A stretch of 6,264 nucleotides of DNA from Deltaproteobacteria bacterium UBA796 (GTDB lineage Bacteria; Myxococcota_A; UBA796). Below are positions 1-6,264 of the stretch, piece after piece. Location: NCBI GenBank assembly GCA_002296975.1, contig DBIS01000228.1:1-6264 (forward strand), in the 5' to 3' direction. Below the pieces are notes generated by a model, which saw only the letters and a program-made list of their open reading frames with translations, did not search any database and was not told the DNA's origin. The translations under genes were made by a program, and so were the position numbers. The stretch's first letter is position 1. Every line of letters starts with the position of its first letter.

Positions 1-3000
1 GCTCACTCACCCCTGAGACCAAGTCCAACCGTTCTGGCCGAAGTGGGTCCACAATCCGAAATAAGCCGCCGCGGTCCTCATCATCCAGCCCTGAAAACAA
101 AACGGAGGAAGCCAAAATATCACCGCCCTCCAAGGCCAGGGCACTGCCAAGACCACCGTAGCGCTCGAGCTCGGCGCGGGTCATGCCGAATAACAACAGG
201 GCATTCACATCTGCAGATGGAAGAGATGGCTCAGAACGGGTCTCTGCTCGCCAGTCACTGTAGGTCCCAGATACCCGGTAATTGACGGCATAATCCTCGT
301 CTCGGGTGCGAATATCCGTCGCCAAAAGCAGGTCAACATCCGGGTCAAAGCTGAAGGGATCGGAAAAATGAAGCTCTGCGCGTTCAACTTCGAACTCGCG
401 TTCTTTGATGTAGACCGTTCCACCTGAAATGCTTCGAATATTCCCCACCAACCCTGGATGGTGAGTGTCTCCCACCACCTTTAGTACCCCTCCAGCGACC
501 AAGTCCGCGAGGTTGTTTCGGACGCGAATCGTGTTGTCGGAGACCAAGTCGATGTCCATCGAAAACAACGCTTCATCTTCATCTAGCGATAGACCGACCA
601 CACCATCTACTGACGGCTGAAATAGGCTGTCTTCCCAAGAGATACGCTCGCTGAAAATCATCTCGTCGACGTCAACCCGACCCGCGAGCACCAACTCGTC
701 AACCGGCCCGTCAAGTGTGAGCGTGGCATCGCCAGTCACCGGCGGAAAGTCATTCAAATACTTCAGGCGACCATTCACAAGCGTGCCGGCAATCGAAAAC
801 GCCGTGGGCCGCCATGCCGAAGATTTCCAACCGCCAGTGATTTTGACCTTTCCACTGCCTATCTGGCCGACGAGTCCGTCAAAACGAGAACGGGTCAAGT
901 GGCCAGCAGCCAAATATGGGTCACGCTCAGCCCACAGTTTGTCCAAGCCATCTAGGTCGATATTCCGAAAGCGGGTCCCCTGGGCGTTCATGCTCACGAC
1001 CCCCTGAATCCCCTCGATGGCATGGGGAAACCAATCCCCTTGGACCGTCACAGACGCCAATGCGGCGTCCACATTCCATTGGGGCTGTTTGATGCTCCCA
1101 CCCACCGACACATGAACGCCTACGCTTCCATCTGCGCGGGTCAGCCCCGGCACCACCATTCGGGCGAGGTCCGCATCGACGATTCCGCCACCCAATCCGC
1201 TCAGTTGCCCATGATCGTCAGATAACATCGCCAACGAAAAATCCGTGCCACCCCCAACAAGATGTAAGCCTTCCAGTTGCATCTGACGCCCGGTGGAAGC
1301 AAAGCCCCAAGGACCAACCGAGCTGAGCGTATGGCGGTCCCAGGCCAGTGAAAATGAGCTGCCGACCCCGACCAAGTCCACAAATGGGTTTCGACCATCC
1401 AAGTCTCCGGTCAAATGCACCTCGCCGCTCGCCAATGCGGACACCTCAGAGCCATCTACACCGATGGGGAATAATGTGTGCACGGGAAAGTCAACCAAGG
1501 TCGCATCCAAATCAAAGGTGCTGTCCTGCTGGACCCAGCCGTTGAACACCAAACCTTGGTTTAGCACTTCACCCTCAAGCACGATGCCGCCAGCATCGGA
1601 CTCGGACTCCGTGTGAAAATCAATGGTCGAATCCGGCACAGCATGCCCAGCATAGACCGTGTTGCGCAAGGCCAACCGACCATGAGGCGCTGGATTCATT
1701 AGCCGCCCTTTGACCACCGCATCCAACATCAAGTCACCGGACAAGGGCAGGTTCATCCGCCCAAGTCTGTCCAAACGCTCCACCCTGAAGCCCGTGCCGG
1801 TAACCTCGAGGTTGGCCAACCAATCCAAGGTGACGGAGCCTCGCACAAACAAGCTCTCTTCACCGTTCCAACGATTGAGGCCCAGCTCGTCAATCCGAAC
1901 CACCCCCTTGTCCAGCCAGCCCCGAAAGTGTCCGGCGGGGAATGATTCACCCAAAATAATGGCATCGCGAATATGAGCGTCGATTTCACCGTCGAGGGCT
2001 GAGGGCTCACCAAATATACGTAAATTACCCGACAAACGTCCATCGACCCAAGGCAGGGCCACCCCGCCAATACCGATGAGGTCACCCACCCGGGCATCGT
2101 CCACCTGAATGTCTATATCCATGGTGGTGTTGGCCGAAATCTTGACCATGCCGCTACCTAAAAAGGAAGTCGCCCCTAATTTTCCATTGAAATGATGAAA
2201 GTCGAGGGTGCGCAAGTCATCGCAAACAAATGATATATCGGCGGTATCGGCGAGCTTTAAGCCAACCATTTGGAAGTCTCGGACTTGACCTGATGCGGCT
2301 ATTTTTACTTTCTTAAAAGGGCCTCTTACCGTACCGCTGACCCGACCAAAACCCCACAGATTGAGGTTGTTCAAGGGCCGAAATGTGGACAGGCTGGTGT
2401 GATCGAGGTCAAACCGAATGTCCAGCGGCCCCGTCGATGTATACCCAATGAATGAGTCGATCATGCCGGTGGTGGCCCCGGCAAGCAAATGCCTGCTCCG
2501 TAACCACACCCCATTGCGGTCGGTGTCGATGGCACCGGACAACTTGAGATTCGGCAGTCCTAAAATCTGCCGAGTGTTTGCGCCCCCGGGAGGCCCAGAC
2601 CCTACATCCAAACCATCGGCTTCAAGTTCATAGCTACCGACCAAGCGAAAAGGGCTCAAGGTGCCGCCAACTTGGATTTGACCGTCGAGGTCCAAGGTAG
2701 TCCAACTGTTTCGATGCCCTCCTGCCTCGCGAATAGCGGCCCTCAAATCGATGCCATCAAGGCCCACCTTGAGAGAGATTCCCCGGGACACCAAGTCGAC
2801 GTCGGCCTGCATGGCCACCGTCCCTTTCGCCCAGGTCAAATTGACCGACGGAATGGATAGATGGCGGCCCCTAAGTTCAATCTCCGCGACCATCCGCTCC
2901 AGGTCCATGCGTTGGGGCCGTTCGGGCCTTGTGGTGTTGTGGTGCACCAGGTTTTCAAGTACAACTGTGGCCTTTGCCGCCGGGTCTCGCACGGTCCCCA

Positions 3001-3799
3001 ACAATTCAATCTCGGCGTGTGCTGTACCCTCAAACCGGCGGGCGCTGGAGACAAATGAATCAAATATCGGCATGGCTACCGAGACTGTGGCCTGTCCCTT
3101 CAAGCTACCCCCAAAAACCATGTCGAGGCTGCCTTGGGAGTGTGTGTGCTGGGATTCAACTCTAAAATCGGCGATGTGCAGCCCTTTGGGTGACACTCGA
3201 ACATCTATGAGTTCGATGGCGTTGGCATTTTCATCCAAGTCGCCAACCTTCAGTCGCGCGCTCTCTACACGAATATCCACGGCATCCCGTTTGGTCGTCT
3301 CGAGAAACACCCCATCCATCACCACTTTACCGGCCGCCCCTGCGAGCTCGACCCGAGCGTTATTCACCCGGATGCGGCGCCAGGGCAGCTGATCACCGGA
3401 AGATTGGGCATTCATGTTCCGGAACTCACGCAGGCCATCATCGTCGAGATGGAGAGACACCACTGGTCGATCAACCTCAAGAATCCGAATGAAGGCGCCA
3501 TCCCAAGGCAAACCCAAGCCAATCGCGATGCGCTCTACAGCAACGATGGGTGAAGTCTCGCCAGATGGAAACACATGGCTCAATACAAGCCCCGAGAGTT
3601 CAACCCTTCCCGAGGCTGCACTGATTTGCACATCTCCAACAACTGCCCGTTCACCTGTGGCCAGGGAAATCACCCGCTCGAGCAGGCGTGCCGTCGGACG
3701 TTCTACCCATTGCGTTCTCAGGCTCAAGTCCATCAGTACAAACGCGACAAGCACTGCCAGAAACAACCGTATTTTAGTGCCACGCTTTAGGGTTTTCAT
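1..3799 (-). CDS. tamB: TamB-like translocation/assembly module protein (AsmA/TamB family), 3' end outside window
   Basis: Seen: an uninterrupted minus-strand frame of 1266 codons starts with ATG at 3799 and still lacks a stop at the window edge. Residues 1-9 are basic (MKTLKRGTK) and about 10-25 form one hydrophobic segment (RLFLAVLVAFVLM), an inner-membrane anchor. The rest is alternating polar/hydrophobic beta-type sequence with almost no cysteine, and a Gly-rich strand followed by Pro recurs about every 105 residues. Residues ~1020-1266 match the TamB C-terminal domain: SGGTVYIKEREF (1125-1136), HFSDPFSFDPDVDL (1144-1157), then PSLPSADVNALLLFG (1191-1205). Family knowledge: TamB spans the periplasm and works with the Omp85 protein TamA in outer-membrane protein assembly; AsmA-like relatives are proposed lipid conduits. 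Family members usually continue about 100 residues past the LLLFG motif, so roughly 1350 residues in total is likely. Start choice: an in-frame ATG at 3823 exists but has no ribosome site; 3799 has one. The family call is firm; the exact cargo is unknown. Confidence 0.93.
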   Translation of the reverse strand, partial: MKTLKRGTKIRLFLAVLVAFVLMDLSLRTQWVERPTARLLERVISLATGERAVVGDVQISAASGRVELSGLVLSHVFPSGETSPIVAVERIAIGLGLPWDGAFIRILEVDRPVVSLHLDDDGLREFRNMNAQSSGDQLPWRRIRVNNARVELAGAAGKVVMDGVFLETTKRDAVDIRVESARLKVGDLDENANAIELIDVRVSPKGLHIADFRVESQHTHSQGSLDMVFGGSLKGQATVSVAMPIFDSFVSSARRFEGTAHAEIELLGTVRDPAAKATVVLENLVHHNTTRPERPQRMDLERMVAEIELRGRHLSIPSVNLTWAKGTVAMQADVDLVSRGISLKVGLDGIDLRAAIREAGGHRNSWTTLDLDGQIQVGGTLSPFRLVGSYELEADGLDVGSGPPGGANTRQILGLPNLKLSGAIDTDRNGVWLRSRHLLAGATTGMIDSFIGYTSTGPLDIRFDLDHTSLSTFRPLNNLNLWGFGRVSGTVRGPFKKVKIAASGQVRDFQMVGLKLADTADISFVCDDLRTLDFHHFNGKLGATSFLGSGMVKISANTTMDIDIQVDDARVGDLIGIGGVALPWVDGRLSGNLRIFGEPSALDGEIDAHIRDAIILGESFPAGHFRGWLDKGVVRIDELGLNRWNGEESLFVRGSVTLDWLANLEVTGTGFRVERLDRLGRMNLPLSGDLMLDAVVKGRLMNPAPHGRLALRNTVYAGHAVPDSTIDFHTESESDAGGIVLEGEVLNQGLVFNGWVQQDSTFDLDATLVDFPVHTLFPIGVDGSEVSALASGEVHLTGDLDGRNPFVDLVGVGSSFSLAWDRHTLSSVGPWGFASTGRQMQLEGLHLVGGGTDFSLAMLSDDHGQLSGLGGGIVDADLARMVVPGLTRADGSVGVHVSVGGSIKQPQWNVDAALASVTVQGDWFPHAIEGIQGVVSMNAQGTRFRNIDLDGLDKLWAERDPYLAAGHLTRSRFDGLVGQIGSGKVKITGGWKSSAWRPTAFSIAGTLVNGRLKYLNDFPPVTGDATLTLDGPVDELVLAGRVDVDEMIFSERISWEDSLFQPSVDGVVGLSLDEDEALFSMDIDLVSDNTIRVRNNLADLVAGGVLKVVGDTHHPGLVGNIRSISGGTVYIKEREFEVERAELHFSDPFSFDPDVDLLLATDIRTRDEDYAVNYRVSGTYSDWRAETRSEPSLPSADVNALLLFGMTRAELERYGGLGSALALEGGDILASSVLFSGLDDEDRGGLFRIVDPLRPERLDLVSGVSE

Positions 3800-3804
3800 G
3801 TCTG

Positions 3805-3815
3805 CCCTATCCTCC
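3805..3815 (-). promoter_or_regulatory. Ribosome binding site of the tamB-like gene
   Basis: Read on the minus strand, GGAGG (3815-3811) lies 11 nt before the ATG at 3799 and AGGG (3808-3805) lies 5 nt before it. GGAGG is the stronger match but is spaced a little widely; AGGG is weaker but well spaced. Either supports 3799 as the start over the in-frame ATG at 3823, whose upstream sequence is the tRNA 3' end and has no purine-rich site. Confidence 0.6.
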
Positions 3816-3830
3816 GTGACCATGTGACGC

Positions 3831-3906
3831 TGGAGCGGGCGACGGGATTCGAACCCGCGACAACGAGCTTGGGAAGCTCGGACTCTACCAACTGAGCTAC
3901 ACCCGC
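3831..3906 (-). tRNA. tRNA-Gly, anticodon CCC
   Basis: The minus strand folds as a complete 76-nt cloverleaf. The acceptor stem GCGGGTG pairs with CGCCCGC, with one T6-G67 wobble. The D arm is GCTC/GAGT, with a G10-T25 wobble. The anticodon stem CGAGC/GCTCG encloses the loop TTCCCAA, giving anticodon CCC (complement at 3871-3873), which reads the glycine codon GGG. The variable loop is TTGTC, the T stem GCGGG/CCCGT encloses TTCGAAT, the discriminator is T73, and CCA is encoded (3833-3831). It is transcribed in the same direction as its neighbours, with 84-85 bp to the TPR gene upstream and only 31 nt between its CCA and the tamB start codon. There is no terminator after it, so it is probably processed from a transcript that continues into tamB. 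A single-codon isoacceptor implies that another glycine tRNA serves GGA elsewhere in the genome. Confidence 0.97.
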
Positions 3907-3991
3907 AAAACCAGCACACACGGCGATACCGCACGTTGCATACCTATCACACGCATTTGACTGCTTAGCAAGGGCCGAAACCCCGCGGCCA
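3907..3991 (-). other. Spacer between the TPR gene and tRNA-Gly
   Basis: This 85-bp gap is the only sizeable non-coding stretch. Just after the TPR stop codon it holds a 5-bp inverted repeat (GGCCG at 3973-3977, CGGCC at 3986-3990) with an 8-nt loop. No T-run follows on the minus strand, so it is at best a weak terminator. Nearer the tRNA, hexamers such as TTGCTA and TAGGTA occur, but at a 19-bp spacing and with poor match to the sigma-70 consensus. A promoter for the tRNA and tamB would have to lie here or inside the TPR gene, but the sequence alone does not show one convincingly. Confidence 0.4.
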
Positions 3992-5953
3992 TCAGCGCTT
4001 TAAGCCCGCCCTGAGCGCCTCAATATCTTGGGAGCGATGCCCTGGGACCAAACGCTCAAGTTCCCCCAACAAACGGGCAGCGGTCCTCGCCTTGCCAAGC
4101 ATGGCAGCGATGAGGGCCAAGCCCCACAAACCTTCCGAATATCCACTGGCGTCCTCGTCCACTTCGTCCATCGACTCTTGCAGGACACGACGCGCCTTTT
4201 TGGCCTCGCCGCGAAGCGCGTAGACTTTCGCCATGATGCACGCACCCAACAAATCGTCTCTTTCTTCGGCCAAGCCGTAAGCTTTGTCCAACTCACCGAG
4301 CATGACCAAGCCGCGCAGGCCCAGATACCCAGGGTCCAGTTGGACCACTGGCGCTGATGGGCTGGCTGGTGCCGCCTCAAAACCACCGGGGTCATTTGAA
4401 ATCGGTGTCAGCGCCTCCATTGGCACAGCTTTAATGGCGGTGCTGTCTGCAGCGGCGAAGATTTCACCGAGCTTCATCAACACCGCCTCATTGGTCGGAT
4501 CGGCATCCAAGGCCGCTTGGTAGGCTGATATCGCACCCGCTGAATCCCCCGCTGCGGCGAGGCGGTCACCCTCTGCCTCTCGCTCGTCATGAACCTTGGC
4601 GACCGGTGAGGACTCCTCATCTAAAGCGGCGTCTTCAATCCCGCCGTACTCCTCTTGCTCATCATCCATCTCGATGGACATCTCCTCGTCCTCATCCTCA
4701 ACCTCTACATCCATCTCGACGGCAACAGCGACCCCAGCCCCAAGACTGCTGAAGTCTCCGCGCAGCACCAACATCCGGGTAGCGATATCAACTTTGGCAG
4801 CATCCTCGTCGGATTCGATCGCATCCATCTCAGCGATCGCTCCCGCCACATCGTCAAGCTGGGCAAGCACCTCAGCCATCATGGCCCGGACGCTTACCGT
4901 CTGGCGAATGCCGTTGCTGGCCTCTAAAACCACCTTCGCCCTGTCTGGAAAGCCGTACTTGGCCAATACTCCAGCCCGCACCACCACTTCGGTTTCCTCA
5001 TCATTTTTTGGCTCGGTCCACCCTTGGTGGGTCAAGCGGAGTTTCACCTTCTCCGCGATCGATACGGCACTGCCCACCTCCGCAGCGAGGGACGCGTCCT
5101 CTGGATCACAGGCTGAAGCACGCATAAGGGCATCCAGCCTGTCCACGACCGCATCCGCCTGGTCATACACTTTTGCCAGCTGCATCAAAACTTTCTTGGC
5201 CTTTGGCTTTTGATCCATCAACTCGAAACATTGCGCAAGCATGGACAACACACGGGTAGAGCCGGGGTCTACTGAGTAGCCCTTTTGAATATGGACCAAC
5301 GCTTCTTTGGGCGCACCCATTGAAATTCTGGCCTCAGCAGCGCCCTCGAGGCAGCCCATGTCGGCCTCTCTGAGCTTCAATCCCCGCTCCAAAAATAGCG
5401 CTTGGTCCAAGGTAGCACCCCGACGTCGCGCATCGAAACCCAGTTTGACCCAAACCTCAAAAGCCTCATCAGCTTGCCCGCAGCGCCCGAGAATCTCGGC
5501 GTATTTCACCTTTGGCGGCACCTCACCCGGACACAGGGACATCAACTCACGCACATATGGCATGGCGTCCTTCGGTCTGGTCGTCAACATGTCGATGACC
5601 TTCAGGTAGGTCTCCTTCGCATCGTCGATTTTTCCGATCTCTTTCTGCGCACCACCGAGTTGGCCCAAGGTCTGGACATCGCTTGGGTTTAGCTCGTGGA
5701 GGCGCTTAAGAATAATACTGGCAGCCCGATGCTGCCCTTCTTTGAGTTGCCCTGCAGCCACATCCCGGAGCTGCCGAATGGCCTCAGGCTTTTTGTCCAA
5801 GCCCAAATACAAGTCAGCCAGCTTGGAGCGAACCCGGATGTCTCCTTTCGAAAGCTTCAACAGCTTGAGGTACACCTCAACCGCCTCTTCTTTCTTGTCC
5901 TTCTGAAGCAATAACATTGCCATTTGCTCAAGTTGGTCCCGGGATTCAGCCAC
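3992..5953 (-). CDS. Tetratricopeptide-repeat protein with acidic linker, possibly SgmX-like
   Basis: Seen: 653 residues from a GTG start (MAESRDQLEQ) to TGA. An in-frame ATG at 5989 would add 12 residues lying inside accC; the GTG at 5953 is preferred because GAGAGG sits 5 nt upstream and the gap to the accC stop is 2 nt. There is no signal peptide or membrane segment, so it is probably cytoplasmic. Residues ~6-300 carry TPR-type helix pairs (for example EEAVEVYLKLLKLSKGD, AASIILKRLHELNPSD, KEALVHIQKGYSVDPGS), and more helices follow to ~400. Residues 412-447 are extremely acidic and probably disordered. A canonical TPR (EGDRLAAAGDSAGAISAYQA, 461-480, then ALDADPTNEA) follows, then a Pro/Ala-rich linker (~503-540) and a helical C-terminal TPR-like domain (541-653). 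Known: TPRs bind proteins; no catalytic motif is visible. Inference: position after accC and this layout resemble M. xanthus SgmX, which links the GTPase MglA to type IV pili. A generic scaffold is the alternative, so no symbol is assigned. Confidence 0.92.
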   Translation of the reverse strand: MAESRDQLEQMAMLLLQKDKKEEAVEVYLKLLKLSKGDIRVRSKLADLYLGLDKKPEAIRQLRDVAAGQLKEGQHRAASIILKRLHELNPSDVQTLGQLGGAQKEIGKIDDAKETYLKVIDMLTTRPKDAMPYVRELMSLCPGEVPPKVKYAEILGRCGQADEAFEVWVKLGFDARRRGATLDQALFLERGLKLREADMGCLEGAAEARISMGAPKEALVHIQKGYSVDPGSTRVLSMLAQCFELMDQKPKAKKVLMQLAKVYDQADAVVDRLDALMRASACDPEDASLAAEVGSAVSIAEKVKLRLTHQGWTEPKNDEETEVVVRAGVLAKYGFPDRAKVVLEASNGIRQTVSVRAMMAEVLAQLDDVAGAIAEMDAIESDEDAAKVDIATRMLVLRGDFSSLGAGVAVAVEMDVEVEDEDEEMSIEMDDEQEEYGGIEDAALDEESSPVAKVHDEREAEGDRLAAAGDSAGAISAYQAALDADPTNEAVLMKLGEIFAAADSTAIKAVPMEALTPISNDPGGFEAAPASPSAPVVQLDPGYLGLRGLVMLGELDKAYGLAEERDDLLGACIMAKVYALRGEAKKARRVLQESMDEVDEDASGYSEGLWGLALIAAMLGKARTAARLLGELERLVPGHRSQDIEALRAGLKR

Positions 5954-5955
5954 AT

Positions 5956-6264
5956 TTACCTCTCTTTTGCATTTCGCTCTGCCAACCACGCATCCACAAA
6001 ACCGGTGTGGAACGAGGAACGATTAAAAGCCTCACTTTCCAGAAGGGCTTTTTGCAGTGGAATGGTCGTAGAAATCCCCTCCACCACAAATTGGTCCATG
6101 GCCACCAACATTTTCTTGATGGCTGTGGGCCGGTCGCACGCCGTCGTGATCAACTTGGCCACTAGGGAATCATAATACGGTTGCACCATCGCTTGCTCAT
6201 GCACCGCAGAATCCACCCGAACGCCCAAGCCTCCAGGCGCGTGATAGCCGGTGATGAGCCCAGG
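5956..6264 (-). CDS. accC: Biotin carboxylase subunit of acetyl-CoA carboxylase, C-terminal part only
   Basis: Seen: the last 102 codons and the TAA stop; the 5' part lies beyond the right edge. The fragment opens with PGLITGYHAPGGLGVRVDS and contains QPYYDSLVAKLI, ATP-grasp biotin carboxylase signatures. The Arg of GVRVDS (fragment residue 16) corresponds, as I recall the E. coli enzyme, to Arg338 in the carboxylation site. The later VVEGISTTIPLQKALL and FHTGFVDAWL match the usual C-terminal helices. Role: ATP-dependent carboxylation of biotin on AccB, the first half-reaction of malonyl-CoA formation for fatty acid synthesis. The protein ends about where stand-alone AccC proteins (near 450 residues) end, with no fused biotinyl domain, so the acetyl-CoA carboxylase subunit is favoured over long acyl-CoA carboxylase alpha subunits. 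A separate pyruvate carboxylase A subunit cannot be fully excluded from this fragment. It is followed after 2 nt by the TPR gene, an operon arrangement, and accB is the expected gene upstream. Confidence 0.94.
   Translation of the reverse strand, partial: PGLITGYHAPGGLGVRVDSAVHEQAMVQPYYDSLVAKLITTACDRPTAIKKMLVAMDQFVVEGISTTIPLQKALLESEAFNRSSFHTGFVDAWLAERNAKER
5959..5964 (-). promoter_or_regulatory. Ribosome binding site deciding the GTG start of the TPR gene
   Basis: GAGAGG on the minus strand covers the last two sense codons of accC and ends immediately before its TAA stop. It is 5 nt from the GTG at 5953-5951, ideal spacing. The arrangement implies translational coupling of the TPR gene to accC and argues against the longer reading that begins at ATG 5989, which has no comparable site. 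Confidence 0.75.

Noticed and set aside
2751..3392. Plus-strand open frame of 213 codons opposite tamB
   Set aside because: It is Ser/Arg/Thr-rich with no recognisable domain and lies entirely antisense to the intact tamB frame, which carries clear family motifs. It is a compositional shadow.
3821..3823. Alternative in-frame ATG adding 8 residues to the tamB product
   Set aside because: Its upstream sequence is the tRNA 3' end without a purine-rich site, whereas the ATG at 3799 has GGAGG and AGGG upstream.
3831..3906. tRNA as an integration site for a mobile element
   Set aside because: No integrase gene, no direct repeat of the tRNA 3' end elsewhere in the window, and the flanking genes look like ordinary chromosomal genes in one direction.
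3938..3970. Candidate promoter (TTGCTA ... TAGGTA) ahead of tRNA-Gly
   Set aside because: The spacing is 19 bp and both hexamers match the consensus poorly; chance matches of this quality are common.
3973..3990. Inverted repeat GGCCG/CGGCC after the TPR stop as a rho-independent terminator
   Set aside because: The stem is only 5 bp with an 8-nt loop and no T tract follows on either strand.
4596..5213. Plus-strand Ser-rich open frame of 205 codons
   Set aside because: The poly-Ser part is the antisense of the acidic Glu/Asp stretch of the TPR protein, and the rest mirrors its helical repeats. There is no independent coding evidence.

Overview
All recognisable genes in this 6.3 kb window lie on the minus strand, so the biological order runs from high to low coordinates: the 3' end of accC (biotin carboxylase), a TPR-repeat protein gene, a tRNA-Gly(CCC) gene, and a very long tamB-like gene that runs off the left edge. 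No plus-strand gene is supported. By eye the base composition is moderately GC-rich, a little under 60%. Gene order and protein character suggest a deltaproteobacterial/Myxococcota-type Gram-negative bacterium, but no marker gene fixes the taxon. The composition is lower than in classical soil myxobacteria.

Right end (5956-6264): the last 102 codons of accC, the biotin carboxylase subunit of acetyl-CoA carboxylase. Two bases after its stop, with a Shine-Dalgarno hexamer overlapping the accC stop region, a GTG codon starts a 653-residue TPR protein (3992-5953). It has an N-terminal TPR solenoid, a strongly acidic low-complexity stretch, and a separate C-terminal TPR/helical domain. From memory, a TPR gene directly after accC, close to the type IV pilus cluster, is the setting of sgmX in Myxococcus xanthus. 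That gene encodes the MglA effector that stimulates pilus formation. The architecture here is compatible, but orthology is inferred, not shown.

Middle (3831-3991): an 85-bp spacer with no convincing promoter or terminator, then a complete 76-nt tRNA-Gly(CCC) with encoded CCA.

Left part (1-3799): a single open frame of 1266 codons without any stop, starting 31 nt after the tRNA and continuing past the window. It has an N-terminal membrane anchor, about nine regularly spaced beta-repeat units (about 105 residues apart), and the diagnostic TamB C-terminal domain. The missing part is probably short (about 100 residues), and an Omp85-family tamA is the expected next gene.

Taken together this is an ordinary-looking envelope and metabolism locus: lipid precursor synthesis (AccC), a probable polar or motility scaffold, and an inter-membrane protein for outer-membrane assembly or lipid transport. 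I see no mobile element, CRISPR array or defence system. The points most worth following are the possible SgmX identity, the tRNA wedged immediately before tamB, and the clear internal periodicity of the TamB-like protein.
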